64,000 nucleotides of DNA from Coriaria nepalensis (GCA_027186245.1 CP114490.1:4355001-4419000), one strand, 5' to 3'. Shown: positions 22,201 to 36,802, numbered from the stretch's first letter. Translations and numbers: made by a program. The notes: generated from the sequence alone by a model not told the origin.

Positions 22201-25200
22201 ATGGCGGAAATGCGGGTTTCTGAACCAAGTAAGCTCCACTTGAAGAAGGAACTGACTCAAATTCGCAAGGCTTCTCGTCTCCTTAGAGATCCCGGAACTA
22301 CTTCTTCATGGAAGTCACCTCTCGCCTCGTCTAGATCTGCCATTGCAGCAGTTGTGACTGCCCCCTCACTACTACCACAAGCTTCCATTTCTCCTTCTTC
22401 TCTGAGTAAGAACGACTTCGACTCCGACAAAAAGAAGCCCGTGTTCCTCTACAACTGGAAAAACCTCAAATCATCCAGCGAGAAGACTGCTTCTGCTGCT
22501 GCTGCTGCTACAAGTGATTCGCCTCTTAACCCGGATGATGGCTCCTCCTCTTCTACAGCACCTGGTCTGGGGTCGCACCGCGATGATGTCAGCTCCAGTG
22601 ATACTCGTAATGGCGACGGCGATGGTGAAGATGGTGATGCTTCTTCTTCAATGATTTACACATCAACTAAACGCCCACCTGTCTTCAAGAAGAAGAAGAG
22701 TAAGAAAGCTACTACTACTACTGCTCATTTAGATATTTTGTCTAGATATCATAAAAAACAAAAGGAACCTATTCTAGGTAGAAATATTGTAAATACCCGA
22801 AGATTGCTTGAGGTTAATCATCACCACCCTCCTTCAATTGGCGACTCGTTCGACCAATCCGACGACACCATGGAAGACTACTCTTATCCCGGGGCTTCTC
22901 CATTGCTTTTGAAAAAACTTAACAGGCACACGAACAATCGGTTGAGAAATGCACGAAAAGAGGATGACTCTTCCTGTTCTTATAGCACCCCTGCTATGTC
23001 AACTAGCTCATTTAACATGTATGTAACAAAGCCTAATCCTAGCAGCACCATTGGGTCATGGGACGGAACGGCAACTTCTATCAACGATGGAGATGATGAG
23101 GTGGACGACCCTTTAGACTTGCCAGGCCGTCAAGGGTGTGGAATCCCATGCTACTGGTCGAGGCGGTTGACTCCAAAGCACAGGGGAAGCATGTGTGGAA
23201 GTTGCTACTCTCCGTCTTTTTCAGATACTTTGAGGAGAAAGGGAACTGGCATTCTTTGTGGAAGTCAAAAAAGCATGTATCCTACGAACAGGAGATTGTC
23301 TAACAAGCAGAGGAGGTTTTCTTCAAGGAGTGGTCAAGGTGTTCTCCCTTTGCTTACAAATGGTGGAGATGGGCTAGATAGCAGAGGAGCAGGGTCGTCT
23401 CTAGGGACTGGAAGGAGTGATGATGAGCTGTCTACTAATTATGGCGAGCTTGATTTGGAGGCTCTGAGTAGATTGGATGGAAGAAGATGGTCTACAAGCT
23501 GTAGGAGTGAAGTAGGGTTAGAGATTGTAGCTCTAAATGGAGAAGGGGAAGGAGAAAGGGAAAGGAAAGGGGAAGGTACGCCAGAGAGTAGTAGAAGTTT
23601 TAGTTATAAGTACAGACCAACATTTTTTGGCGAATTGATTGGTCAGAATATTATTGTGCAGTCTCTTATAAATTCTATTTCAAGGGGTAGGATTGCCCCT
23701 GTTTATCTTTTCCAGGGCCCATGTGGGACCGGAAAAACATCGGCTGCCCGGATTTTTGCTGCTGCCTTGAATTGCTTGGCTCCACAGGAAACTAAACCAT
23801 GTGGCTATTGCAGGGAATGCGCTGATTTTGCATTGGGAAAGTGTAAGGACTTGTTAGAAGTTGATGGGACTAATAAGAAAGGAATTGATAGAGTTAAGTA
23901 CCATTTGAAAAAGTTGTCCTTGATGCCTTCTTCGGCTTTTTCGAGGTACAAGGTTTTTGTGATTGATGAGTGTCATTTGTTGTCGTCTAAGATATGGCTT
24001 ACATTTTTAAGGTTTCTTGAAGAACCTCCTAGACAAGTTGTGTTTGTGTTTATAACAACCGATCTTGATAACATCCCACGTACAGTGCAGTCAATGTGTC
24101 ATAAGTACATATTTAACAAGATTAAAGATGGTGACATTGTTGAGAGGTTGAAGAAGATTTCTTCAGAGGAGAATCTGGAAGTTGAATTGGAGGCATTGGA
24201 TTTAATAGCTATGCATGCTGATGGCTCGCTTCGAGATGCGGTAACTATGTTGGAACAGTTGACTTTACTCGGGAAAACTATTACAACCTCTCTCGTCAAT
24301 GAACTTGTGAGTTTTCTCTTTTTCCTTTTTCATTTTAAACAACCCTGTCGTTGTTGTATTTAGGCTGCAAATGGAAGAGTTTAATAGAACAGTGTTCAAA
24401 TTAAAAAGGAAATTAACTGAAAACTGTGTTTAAGTTAGAATAGTGTTTGACAAAAGGTAGAAAAGTAAAATTGTTAAATAAATGTTATTTGGGTGTACAT
24501 ATTGGTAAGAAGATGTTTTGTGTATTCAAAATGCCATTTTTGGTGCACATAAGCTCTTGGCAATCAATCCTTAGAATGATTCAAACATGCTTGTACTACA
24601 TAGGTCGGAGTTGTTTCAGAAGAAAAATTACTCGAGCTTTTGGCATTAGCCATGTCATCAGACACGGCTGAAACGGTTAAGAGAGCAAGGGAATTAATGG
24701 ATTCAGGGGTCGATCCGATGGTGTTAATGTCTCAACTGGCAAGCCTCATCATGGATATTATTGCCGGAACTTACAACATCATTGATATGAAATACTACGA
24801 TTCATTCCTCGCCGGAAGAAGTTGTGAGTATCATTATTTTAGTTCTTTAATTTCATGAATGGCATGGTTGTTTAGATATTTAATTATGGATATTTTGTGG
24901 ACCCTTGCTTCTTCAGTGAGTGAAGCGGAATTGGCGAGGTTGAAGCAAGCATTGAAGCTTCTATCCGAGGCAGAGAAGCAGCTAAGAGTTTCAAGCGAAC
25001 GGTCCACGTGGTTCACTGCTACTCTCTTACAGCTTGGCTCTATGGCTTCTCCTGATCTAAGTCAATCTAAGTCTGGTAGCAGTAGGAGACAGAGCTGCAA
25101 GTCAACTAATGATGATCTATCAACTGCTTCAAGAGAACATACTGCTCATAAATCAAACCCAGATGCATGGAAATCAAGGTCTCCTAATTCTTCATGTAAT

Positions 25201-26560
25201 TTAGTAAACGCCAATCACAGTCATCAAGGAAGCTTGTTGTCTCAGATGGATGGTTTCAATTACAATTCCAAACACTTGCCTAGTGATGATAGTACTATGG
25301 TTGGAAATATTATCTTTAGAAGTAAAAACTTAGAGAAGCTTAGAGACATATGGGCACAGTGTATTGAGAGGTGCCATTCAAAAACCTTGAGACAGCTGCT
25401 TCATTCTCATGGAAAACTCTTATCGCTTTCTGAAGTTGAAGGCAAGCTCAAAGCATTTTCTTTATCTCCCTGTTTCCATATGTAGTTCATGTATATGTTA
25501 TTTTATGTGTTTGTTATTATTGTTTTCAGGTGTTCTGGTTGCTTACATTTCCTTTGAAGACAGAGATATTAAGTCTCGAGCCGAAAGGTTTTTAAGCAGC
25601 ATAACTAACTCCATGGAGATGCTTTTAAGAAGCAACGTGGAGGTTAGAATTATCCTCTTACCTGATGGGGAAGCTTCTATAAATGGTGCTACTCTGGTCA
25701 AGTTACCAGAAAGTCTGAAACAGGCGGTTAATGGAAGTACAGGGAATGGTTTTTCTAATCGCTCACTGTTACTGGATGGGACGTATCAATCCCTAGTCGA
25801 AGGTGAAACTCTAACAAATAGTGTGAAGGAGAAGAAACAGGAGATTCCAATGCAGAGGATAGAATCTATTATTCGTGAACAGAGGCTGGAAACTGCTTGG
25901 TTACAGGCTGTGGAAAGAGGGGAGAAAGGGACACCTGGATCCTTGAGTCATTTGAAACCCGAAAAGAATCAGGTTCTGCCTCAAGGCAGCATGTATTATG
26001 AAGATCAATTGGAGTCTATCAATTCAATGGGCGTGTCTTCTAGACAATGGGAAGATGAACTAAATCATGAACTAAAAGTGTTAAAGATGAATGATGGAAG
26101 GCCTCCTCTCCAGAAGGAGCATATCGGTCGAAAAATCGATCATTGCCCCATCTCTCCAAGTCTATTGCATGGCGGCACCTTAACAGCCATTTCTAGCAAA
26201 GATAATATGTAAGCCTCTTTCTTTTAACTCTTAAATTGATAACAGGCATTATCTTCAACTACTCTTTCTGTAAGAAAATGTTTATTTCTGTCTTGTTTAG
26301 GGGATATGAATCAGGTTCTGGGAGAAATGGAGGTTGTAGTGCATTTTTGTGTTGGAATAGCACCAAGCCTCCTGGAAGGGGAAAGGTAGATGTTCTTATA
26401 TTTGTTCATATTTGAACTCCATTTCTGGAACAAGTTTTTCAAAGATATGCATCCATACAAATGTGTATATGCTTGTGTTGGTTTACAGGTAAGACCGACC
26501 CGACCCCAGAAAGGCAGACACTGTTTGTTGTTCAGTGAGTGCGCAAGGTCCTGGAAGTGA
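22201..26560 (+). CDS. STI: STICHEL-like protein (DnaX-type AAA domain)
   Basis: Six exons, 22201-24306, 24604-24823, 24917-25441, 25530-26208, 26301-26385 and 26489-26560, give 1228 residues with consistent phases, close to Arabidopsis STICHEL (about 1218). The low-complexity N-terminus includes a Cys-containing block (CGIPCYWSRRL, CGSCYS, around 315-335). The clamp-loader-like ATPase begins at about 466 (SYKYRPTFFGELIGQNII). Walker A GPCGTGKTS is at about 507-515, a Cys cluster (CGYCRECADFALGKC) follows, and Walker B VFVIDECHLL is at about 585-594. A sensor-like FVFITTDLDNIPRTVQS is present. The C-terminus ends FSECARSWK. STICHEL controls trichome branching; the mechanism is not established. 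The third intron uses a GC donor (AAG/GCAAGC at 25442), required to keep the conserved EVEGVLVAYI frame. Confidence 0.95.
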
Positions 26561-27031
26561 GATCGGAAAATGGAAGAGAAGAATGAAGAAATGAAGAATC
26601 TGATGTGTTTTTAACTATTAGAGTTCTGTAATTTTTTCTTCTTTATATATATATATATATTATTTTCCGGGCTCTGCCATTCTTTGTGGATGTGAGTTCA
26701 GAGATGGAGAATGTAAAAAATTCAAGGCTCTGCCTTCCGGCTTTCAGATTGAACTGAATAAAATGCTCTTGCAGCACGTTGCAGTGAAACCTTGAAAAGT
26801 TTGTTTACAGAAGTTGCTACGTTTTATTCATTTTCTTGTATAAAATATTCAAACAAATGATAATTACAGAAAGCACTCTAAGAATTAAATATGAAACATG
26901 CAGCCTCCCAAATACAGGAAATGCAGCCTCCCATATAAAAGAGAAGAGAGAGAGAGAGAAAGGAAAAGAGAAGAAGCAAGAACATTTATTTTGTCTTTCA
27001 GGAAATGCAGCCTCCCAAATAAAATGAAACA
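26561..27031. other. Convergent 3' ends of STICHEL and IspD
   Basis: Contains an AATAAA at about 26757, a plausible STICHEL poly(A) signal, and (AT)n at about 26646-26660. The motif GGAAATGCAGCCTCCCA occurs at about 26918 and 27000, with a near copy at 26898, flanking a GA-rich stretch. These lie in the presumed IspD 3' UTR. Confidence 0.5.
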
Positions 27032-29783
27032 TCAAACCAAACCATTCAACACGACATCAATCTTGGAAGTCTTTACTGCTTCCATACTTAGTATTCTCTC
27101 GGCAAGCAAAAGATCATCTGGGGTAGTGACCTACAATAAGAAGAAGAACAAAGGTTATTTTAATAATTAGTTAGAGAGTAAGATTGCTGTCCCGAATTCA
27201 CATAGAAGTCTTTTTCTAAACTACCTTGATGTTGGTATAAGATCCTTGAGAGATGAAAACCGGGTGGTTAAGATGTTCGACGATAGACACATCGTCTGTT
27301 ACTTCTAAACCCTCTCTGCAGAAATTATATTAACACAGACAACATCTAGTTAGTGGCAAAAAGCACAGAATTAGGACGTACGAGAAAGAGAGAAAGAGAG
27401 CCATGTTTAAGAACCTGGTCACAAGCTCAAAACCCTTTCTAAGCAAATCGGGCTTAATGACCTGTTTGAGAGAGAGAAAGGAAGCTATGTAAATATCTAC
27501 TATATGTTAGTTAAAGAAGAACCTCGTGAAACAGCGACGAAAAAACCTGTGGGGTCTGCATTTCCCAAAGACTTTTCCTGTCCAGGGTTCTTACAACAAA
27601 AGAATTTATGTTTGCCTGGATAAAGATTAGAAAACATCCATTACATAGAAAGGCGGTTATCAAAACATACATGATTGTAATGATCCGTGATTCTGAAACG
27701 AATGCTTTTCAATTTCCAAAAAGGTAATTAGCTGCTTAAAGCAGATGTGTACCTCTTTTATTGTAGGTTTAACCGGAACACCAAGTACAGCTGCGCCATT
27801 CAGCAGACCATCTTTTAGAACCTAAATGAAAACAATTAATAGCTCTTTAATCGAAAAATCATAACTTCAACAAGTTTTTAGAGGGAGAGATGATAACACA
27901 AGGAATTTTACAGTCAAGACTCAAACCCGGTATATATCATCTGCCGATACAAGAGGCCGTGCGGAATCATGGATGCAAACAAGTTCGGAGGTCAAGTCAA
28001 CTGCCTGTAAAGGGAGAAACAAGAAAATTATCAAATTTTTTAGTATAAATTAAAAGGCACTTTTCCAGTCCAACAACACCACGATTTACACATGATAGCC
28101 AAAATCTATGCTGGTCATAACATCACAGGTCTTATTCAAGAAAAATCCAAATCAATCGATGAAGAAACATAAGTTTCTTATACAAAGAGTGAAGGTGATC
28201 ATTACTAATACTAACAATAATAAATATATATATTCCACCCCTAGAAGAGAGCAAATAATGAGTTTGAGGCACAAAGTATGTCTGACATACTTGAACAAGA
28301 GGATAGAAAAAGCCAAGTCAACCTTCTTAATGCACAACCGAATAACAATAGAAAACTTAAGTGAAGTTCACAATTCAGAAGCTGTAGAGATTTCTACATG
28401 ACGATTTTAATGATTTTGCATGCACCTGAAACCCATTGTAAACAGAATCCTGTCTCTCCTTCCCCGGCGGCATGAACTTGAGTTCAACATTGGTATTCCC
28501 TTTGGCACCTGAAAAGGACAGAAAAGTAGCTAAACTCATCTAACAAGAAGTTAGTTACATGTGAAGAATGAACGATGGAAGCCAATGAACTACACACACC
28601 CAGATAAAACATCTTATTTACCTTCAAAAACATCCTGGTATGAAGGGTTGCAAACTACAATGATTTCCTTCACTTCAGTTAGATGTGAAAAGGTGTAGAA
28701 ACTGCAAAATAGTCAACTTACAATTCCAGTCATAATGTAACCAATTATATCAAGTAATCATGAGCTTCAAGGACTAACTGATATATTGTTCGGCTACCAA
28801 TGCATTTTCCAGATTGAAATCTTATGGTTTGAAGAAGTAGGTAGTAGCGTATGATTTTTGGTTTAGGTAAAATGTAAATGGAATCCTTTGTGTCATAAAC
28901 AAACAATCAACAATTACAAATGATGAAACAGACTTATAACCTTTTTATGAGTAAGAGACACAATAAAAGATCACTTGGACTCTTCCACAATTCCTCTAGG
29001 AAATACGAAAAGCTAAAAGCCAAGTAGTCCTAATAAAAATATTGATAAAACCAAGTTAAGAATCAATTGCAATTTACCTGTATAAAGCAATTGGTTGATT
29101 TAGAAGCGGAAGATACTGCTTCGGCATGCTTGCCTATCTCACACAAATCAAAAGGTAATGAAAAGAATCCAATCAACGACAGTCTTAGACAAGAGAAGCA
29201 GTTGATTTCCATAATATGGTAATAGGACATGGAGATGTGAGAAACTTACACCCATCCTTTTGCCGGATCCGCCGGCCAAAAGAATGACCGACACGCTTTT
29301 CTCTTTCACCACGCCGGAATAATCCTGCTCCAGCTGCTTGGTCAACTAAAAAGAGAGGAAATGATAAAGAACACAAAAATTGAAAAAAAAAAAATCAATG
29401 ACAGAATGTGCTCCTTTCTAATTTTTTCACACATTTCAGCACAAGAAAGAGTCGAAGTTTGAGATACTTGAGCAGCAACTTTTGCAGAGCTGCAACCGAT
29501 CCACGACTTAGCGCTTCTCTCATTTCGCTTAATTTTTTGCTGAAAACCTGACAGTTAGATAGATAGAGAGAGAGAGAGAGACGATTTTGTATCAAAAGCT
29601 AGAAAGAAAGAACACCAGAAAACAAAATAAAAAAGAAGACATACATGGAAATTGGAGCTTGTAGTGGCAGGATGCATCAGGAAGCTGGAAATTGGCGGGA
29701 AGTTTCAGGCCCGTGTAAGAGAAAACTGATGGCGATCTGCAACCGACGCCTATCTCCACTCGTAAAGGAAAGCTGGCAGCCAT
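27032..29783 (-). CDS. ISPD: 2-C-methyl-D-erythritol 4-phosphate cytidylyltransferase, plastid
   Basis: Twelve exons on the minus strand (29645-29783, 29468-29547, 29250-29345, 29078-29133, 28622-28701, 28426-28508, 27927-28004, 27753-27821, 27547-27615, 27415-27461, 27225-27315, 27032-27130) join in frame to 328 residues with canonical splice sites. It transfers CMP from CTP to MEP in the plastid isoprenoid pathway. Residues 1 to about 85 look like a transit peptide. The CTP-binding loop [11 protein letters not shown] lies at about 95-105, MPKQYLPLL follows, then [23 protein letters not shown] at about 190-197, [26 protein letters not shown] and [21 protein letters not shown]. All are family signatures. 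Slightly longer than the Arabidopsis enzyme (302) mainly at the N-terminus and tail. It is divergently placed against RUS6. Confidence 0.95.
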
Positions 29784-30568
29784 TTCTCTCTCTTTCTTTT
29801 CACTCGAATTGTTCCCTCTCCTCCTTATTCCCCTTTCTCCTCTCCCTCAACTTCAGATTTCAGTCAACCAGAAAGAACCAGGCCGAGAGCCACCAATAAA
29901 GAAGAGAGAAAAAGTCAAAACAGTGAATATTCGCCGGCATATTATACATGAACGACCGCAAGAAAAACGCCTCAACAAACCAACCAATCACCAGTTTTCT
30001 TACTTTCCTTCATTTTCAGAGAACCCAAAATCTAGAAACTCCATGGCTAATAATAGTGAAAGCCAAAATAGCCCAAGTACAGAACTTTATCAACAAGGAC
30101 CAAGTTGAAGGGTCCAGACAAATCTGTGTCAATCTTTGTGGCCCAGCCCTGTTCCACGTAGATGTGAGAGCCAGCTAAGCATACTAATGCCCATTTACCC
30201 TACACGGCCCAAATCCAATCAACACCCTGTCTACTTTATCCACTATAACTCCATCTAAGCCGTTCATCTCACTCATCACCGCCGCTCTAAATCAACGGTT
30301 TGTATTAGCATTACCACCGGAGAAAACGTGTATCACACTTGGACGGTAGTGAGCCTCTTCTTCCCCCTCTCTCTCAGTAGCTCCGTCCATAAATGTAGGC
30401 CACCTGCCATGCCTTTACTTTTTTACAGGAATGGCTTTCGTTTTCGTTACTTCCTATGCGAATTGCTGCACACTTTCCTCGTCTTCCTGTTATATATAAA
30501 CTGACTGCGATTCTTCCATTTTCTGCATCTGGCATTCTCTGATCTTCTTCTTCCTAGCTGTTGATTTA
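29784..30568. promoter_or_regulatory. Divergent promoter region between IspD and RUS6
   Basis: 785 bp separate two start codons facing away from each other. A TATA-like TATATATAAA at 30491-30500 lies 69 bp before the RUS6 start. CT-rich leader sequence precedes the IspD start at 29785-29850. No gene lies between; the short frames here are Ser/Pro-rich noise. Confidence 0.6.
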
Positions 30569-33500
30569 ATGGCTCCGATCAATCTCAAGCAGACCTCGTC
30601 GTCGGCGCAGGAAGCTCGTCTTCTCGTTCGCGAAACGCTGCGTATCAGCGCTGGTTTGGCATCCTCTGCCCCGGATAATTCGGTGCAGCCCTCGGTTTCT
30701 CTCTCTGGACCGCAGACTCGGAATCTTGGCCTTGTGGAGGATCAATTTGTCGATTCCAGCTTGAGACTGATTTGCTGCGAAGAAATTCAAGGTCGGAAAT
30801 GGAAGTATGTGGTCGACAACAGCGACGCCTCTGGAAGGTTCAACAAGGGATCTATACGTGCTATTAGCTTGCAGACTCCACAAGCTCCTATTGATGTCCG
30901 TTTTCCTCATTGCTTCTCCTCTGTACATGCTCGTAATTAGGCGCATAGCTCATTTCCTATGATATATCGATATTAGTGGAAATATATTTTATGATATGAT
31001 ATCGATTCCATTGAACTATATATATATATTTGCAATGTTCATTTTCCTCTTGTGAAACTTGACCATTTAGTTTTTTTCATTTTGACGAACAAAATATATG
31101 TTTTCATAGGCTTGCATTCAAGTAGTAAATTGAGGACTTCAATACTTATTCATTCAATTATTTTTGTAGTTATGAGGTAAAAGTAGCTGCTTGGTTCATG
31201 TAATTGAATGGATATATGATGCAGGAACTGATGTCTTTTGTCAGATCGTATGTAGTTCCAGAAGGTTTCCCCGACAGTGTTAACCCTGCTTACGTTCCCT
31301 ACATGACGTGGAGAGCTTTGAAGGTATGTATTAAGAAAAATATGGAAATCTTATTTGTAATTGGATATGCAGCAGAGCATATTTAGTACTTGCTGTCCCT
31401 TTTTTCTGATGTTGAATGCTTCAAAAGTGATTCTTTTATTGGATGTAGCACTTCTTTGGTGGAGCTATGGGTGTCTTTACTACTCAAACGCTTTTGAGCT
31501 CAGTCGGAGTATCTAGAAGTAAAGCTACTCATGGGGCCATTGCTATCAACTGGATTCTTAAGGTAATGTTGATTAACAATTATCTCGGATATTTATGGAT
31601 AGAGAATTTATATCGCATCCGGGAAATTCTACAAGTTGAGGTTTCTATTGCATCCGGATATTTGTGGATAGAGGTTTCTGGTGTTTGGTCGGAAATGCTT
31701 GCTTAAAAGCTCTTGGTGGGGGCTATAGCCTATATTTATTCTTCTACCGCAACGACCTTACTTTGTTTTCTTTCTTTTTTGGGTACAAATTATGGATTGG
31801 TTTCTCTTATACAACACTTCCGAAAATTTGTTATACATCATTGTCTTACAAGGTTACATTTTGATTTATGAAGAATTTAATGTGTGGCCTGAACTTAAGT
31901 TACACGCACATATTTCCAGGATGGTGCTGGTCGTGTAGGTAAAATGCTTTTTGCTCGGCAAGGAAAGAAATTTGATTATGATCTGAAGCAGGTAAGACAG
32001 CTTCCACTCTTATGAATTTGGCAATCAACTGTGACTGGATATGTCGTTTTACACTAAGACGCATCTTCTGGTAACAATGATGATTACAGATGCGGTTTGC
32101 TGGTGATCTACTAATGGAGCTGGGTGCTGGGGTAGAGTTGGCAACTTCAGTAGTTCCCCATCTTTTTCTTCCTTTGGCTTGTGCTGCTAATGTGGCAAAG
32201 GTTAGATCATTTGCTTGCACTATCACACAATTATGGCATAGTCTTGCAGCCTTAGTTTCTCAGATACTCTTCTTCTTTTTTCTGTATTAGAATGTTGCTG
32301 CTGTAACGTCAACATCAACTCGCACTCCAATTTACAAAGCCTTTGCAAAAGGAGAAAATATTGGTGATGTTACCGCTAAAGGAGAGTGTGTTGGAAACAT
32401 AGCCGATTTGGTATGATTCTCTTTCAGGGTTATAATGCTAATTTATTAACACCTTGAGGGATGTTTATTGATTTATAAACTTTAAACTGAAATTTGTAGA
32501 GAGAGTAAGGGGTCCTATAAGAAAGGTTTAAATTTTTGGGACTAACTTAGTTGGTCCTTTATCTCTAGCATTATTTGTTCGTTCACTTGACAGATTTATA
32601 TAACAGCTTTGGGTGTGACTTTCCTCACCCTTAGAACTTCTAAATACATTTTGCTAGTATAGGTTGGTTGATTGACTACAAAGAGATATATATGTTCTAC
32701 ATATGGGAACTCTAGATCCTTCATATCCTTATTAGACAGTTATAATTTGGGCTGCTAGTTTGTAGATTATTAGGGAACACTGTCAATTAATGAAACAAAG
32801 GTCACCTCAAAAGATTGATGGTTGTTAGGGTTCTGCTACTATATGGGATACAATAATTTGAGTTTTTTTGTTTGGATCATTAACTGCTATTTACTTTAAC
32901 TTGCATATGAGAAAAAGTCCAGAGTATTTTGTTTTAACAGCTATGATATACTATATATGATAATATGCACTTAGAGACATATGCAAACATGCAATCATAT
33001 GTTTTTCTATTTGGATACGAACATGATCACATGCTTCAAAATCATGTGCACTGCAGAACTTTTAGTCATAGAGCTTCAGATTTTGTATTTATTTATTATT
33101 ATTATCTTTTTGGGAGATTGAAACTTGCAGCCAAAGTTGATGTATTTTCACTTATTTCTCGTGAAGCTAGGAACTGGACTCAGCCTGCTAATATCAAAAA
33201 GAAATCCATCTTTAGTTACTACCTTTGCTCTCCTTTCATGTGGTTATCTCTGCAGTTCTTACCAAGAGGTTTGTGTGAAATACTACACTTTGTATCTTTT
33301 TTAATCTGCATTCTTCTGTTTCTAAACTTTTTTTTTTAAACTTCAATTGATGTGGAACAACCAGGTTAGATCTGTTGTGTTGCACACATTGAATAGGGCA
33401 AGATTTACTGTGGCAGTGGAGTCGTTCCTAAAGACAGGTGTTTCAACTATGCCTTCTTCATGGGAATTTTTTTCCTTTCAATTTGGGTTCACTTTTTGTT

Positions 33501-35109
33501 GTCGTTAGTTTTGAAGTTTAAAGCACATTCTTTTGTCATATGTATGAACGATCATGTTACCTTCATTAACAGGGCAAGTACCGACACTGCAGGAGGGGAA
33601 TTTGAATGAAAGCATAGTCAGTTTTCCTTGGCTGAAGGATAGGCCTGTCGTTCTCGGTATATATTTGATCCATGCATTCTTGATACATGCATACACATAT
33701 CGATACCCCTCTGTGACATCATATATCTACATATAAAAGATACACCTAATCACCTATGAACAAAACACACAATCCTGTGTGTTTATTGTATCTTTATCCT
33801 TTATATGTATGGATCAAGTGTGACTTATGACCTTATTGTTTTTCACAGTCAAAAAAGTTAATCTTCCTATTGTTTTGGCAGGACCAAGATTCAAGGATGC
33901 ATTTCAAGATGCCGGTTCATATATTGCGATAGAGCCTCTCTTTGAGGTACTCCTCAACACTTCAGATTTTAACATTTTCTCAGAATTTATTTGCATTAAT
34001 TAGTCCTGAGTGGAACCATTCCTTCCTTCCCCTATTTTTCTCACCTTTTGTTATTATCCATTGATGGATGGCAGAAAGAAAAATACATTGTGACATACAA
34101 TCCAACAAAGGGTAAAGTATATGCATTACTGAAAGATAAAGCAAAGTCAGAGGACATTTTAAAAGCAGCATTCCACGTGAGTTATATGACTTGTTTGTGT
34201 TGTCTCTCCCTGACCCCCCATATCATATTTGGTGCTTGAGACATCGATGATGTTATATTACAGGCTCATGTGCTCTTGTATTTCTTACATTCATCAAGTG
34301 GGAGTCAATATCTTTCCCAGAAGGAAAATGGTGTTTATCCCAAGTTCATGCCTGCAGCTTCTGAGGTTGAGGCTCATATTGCTGAGTCATGCAAGATGGT
34401 CTCAACCTCTTATGGGGTATTCAAGAGTAGAGCTGCTGAACAGGTAGGTGAAAAATGTCATTTTTTCAATTAGAGCACCGTTAGTAACTTACAGTTGGGG
34501 AAAAAAGAAGGGAAAAGGGGAGGAGCGTAAATACAGTAGCAATGTGGTGAGCTAGAATAATTGTTTCATTGAACTTCTTTCTTTTTTGGCCTTTGGATGA
34601 AAAAAATTATGCCATAACTAGGATTTACTCCCTAGAAATTTCCTAATGATAATTTACACCCAGAGATTTCAAGAAATTAGGAACTAGATCCAGTTATTGA
34701 CTTCGACTGAGAGGTGATGATGTGGAATGTCTCAGTGATTGACTTCTTTGTCTCGATTCCTCAAAATTTATGTCTCTAGTATTATTCCAATGCTCCATGT
34801 AGTCACTTTTGTCGAGAGGCAGCTTTAACATGTGTACATTAAATGGGCAGTGTGGTATTAGAATAGAAAGTGTAGATTTTAAATTTAAACGGAGAAACCT
34901 CCATCCTTTATTCTTCCTTGGGCCATGCAGTGGTCAACCAAGCTTACATTTCTTCTTGTCTACATGAATTTTTCTATTGTTTTTTTCTATTGTTTTTTTC
35001 CTTCTTTCACTGTGGCATTTTTTTTAACATGATTTATTTATTTATCATTTGATAGGGATGGATGATGTCAGAATCACTTTTAAACCCAGGTCGAGCTCGT
35101 CTATGTTAG
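30569..35109 (+). CDS. RUS6: RUS family protein (DUF647), RUS6 type
   Basis: Thirteen exons (30569-30895, 31225-31323, 31449-31562, 31920-31991, 32090-32200, 32291-32410, 33167-33268, 33365-33437, 33573-33656, 33882-33946, 34075-34176, 34264-34443, 35056-35109) give 500 residues without a break, near the Arabidopsis RUS6 length. The conserved DUF647 core is obvious: SYVVPEGFPDSVNPAYVPYM, HFFGGAMGVFTTQTLL, INWILKDGAGRVGKMLFARQ, LPLACAANVAKNVAAVTSTS, YKAFAKGENIGDVTAKGE. The C-terminal part includes TYNPTKGKVYALLK and MVSTSYGVFKSRAAEQGW. RUS proteins are named for root UV-B sensitivity; the biochemical activity is unknown, and RUS6 is reported as embryo-essential in Arabidopsis. The start MAPINLKQTSSS matches RUS6 rather than RUS1-5 from memory. 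Confidence 0.92.
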
Positions 35110-36764
35110 TTTCTGCATCTGGACAACACGTAAGTTTCATTCAAGTACCCAGTTGGGCTTTTGACCACTACACTACAGCAGGCGTATGAAATTTTGTTTC
35201 AGATGTCTGAAAGGGCCTGATTTATACATATATATATTAAAAGGGTTCTCGTCTTAGTGCATCACTGCACAGCACAGATCAATATATATAACCGGCTGGA
35301 TTGTTCTCAACTCTCAATAAGCCACGTAAGAAGCTGTGAAACTACCCGATTTACCTTTGCAAGCTAAGCTGTCTTCTCTGCTTTGATATCTCATGTATTC
35401 TAAGATTGCGAGGCGAGTGCAATGTTTCACTTCATCAAGTAGACTAGAATTTTTGTACATCAAGGGTTCCACTTCCTCTCATATCTCTCTTTCTGTGTTT
35501 CTTCTTCCTTTTTTTTTTTTTTTTTTTTAGGGGGTGGGTTATAAGGTGTGTTAATGTATAAAAACTGCGGTGAAATATTCAATTTTCCAAACTATTTTTT
35601 GTAATATCTTATCTTACTTTTTAGAGAAAGTTTGTAGCCTAAATATTATAAGTGATGTATTAGATTAATATTTAAGTAAGATTTACATGTTATAAAAATT
35701 ATGATAGAGATTATATAAATATAAAGGAAAAAGTCGCTTATGATTAATATCAATTTTCAAGTGGGTTTGTAAAAGGGATTGAAAGAAAATTTTAAGAAAT
35801 TAATCCTTCGAAGATTAATAATAATAAGAATATAATAAAGAGAATGAAATGGTAGATTTCACCACTTCATCTTTTTCTGTTATATAATGGGATAAGTATG
35901 AAGATATATATATATTTAGAAATGATCAACAATAATTTGATCTAAATCGATTGGATCATAATCTGATCTAATATATTATATTTTTATTTAGTCAGATCGG
36001 ATTCATCCGATTAAAATTATATCAGATATCTAATCCGATTGAATTAGATAATTTTTTTATTTTTATTTTAAAATTTTAATATAAATTATTTTAATTTTTA
36101 ATTTAATTAATTATTTTTTAATATATTTCTTTTCTTTTCTCGTATTTCTTTTAATGAATAATTTTTTTTTTCCTTTCAAATATTTTATTAATGAATTTTT
36201 ATTAAATTTAATTAAATGATTATTGACTTTTTTTTTATATTAAATTTTCCTTAAAAATGCTTTTTCGTTTATTTATTTTCATATATAAATTATTATTATT
36301 TTTTTCTTAATGAAGTAATTGCTCAATTAAATTTAAAAAAAACTATTTTTAATTTTTCATTTATTTTATCAATTATATTTATTATTATTTTTAATAGATT
36401 CCTATTTATTATTTTCTTAAATAAAATTTTTAATTAATTATTTCTTAAATTATAGTTGATTTCTCTATTAAATATATATATTTTAAGAGATACAATCTTT
36501 AATTAAATATATTAATATTTTTCTATAATATTTGATATTATTTAATATTAATTTAAAAAATTTCTAAAATATATATATATATATATATATATTTAGTCGG
36601 ATTCGATTCAACCGCAACAAATCCAATTTAATATTTATCCAAAAATTACTCAATCCGATTTAACCATCGTCTGATATTATTGAATAAGATCCGACCATTA
36701 CTCCCCTCTCTCTCCCTCTCTATATATTTATAGAGAGATCATCGTCTTAAAACTGTTGACGTAT

Positions 36765-36802
<38 letters not shown>

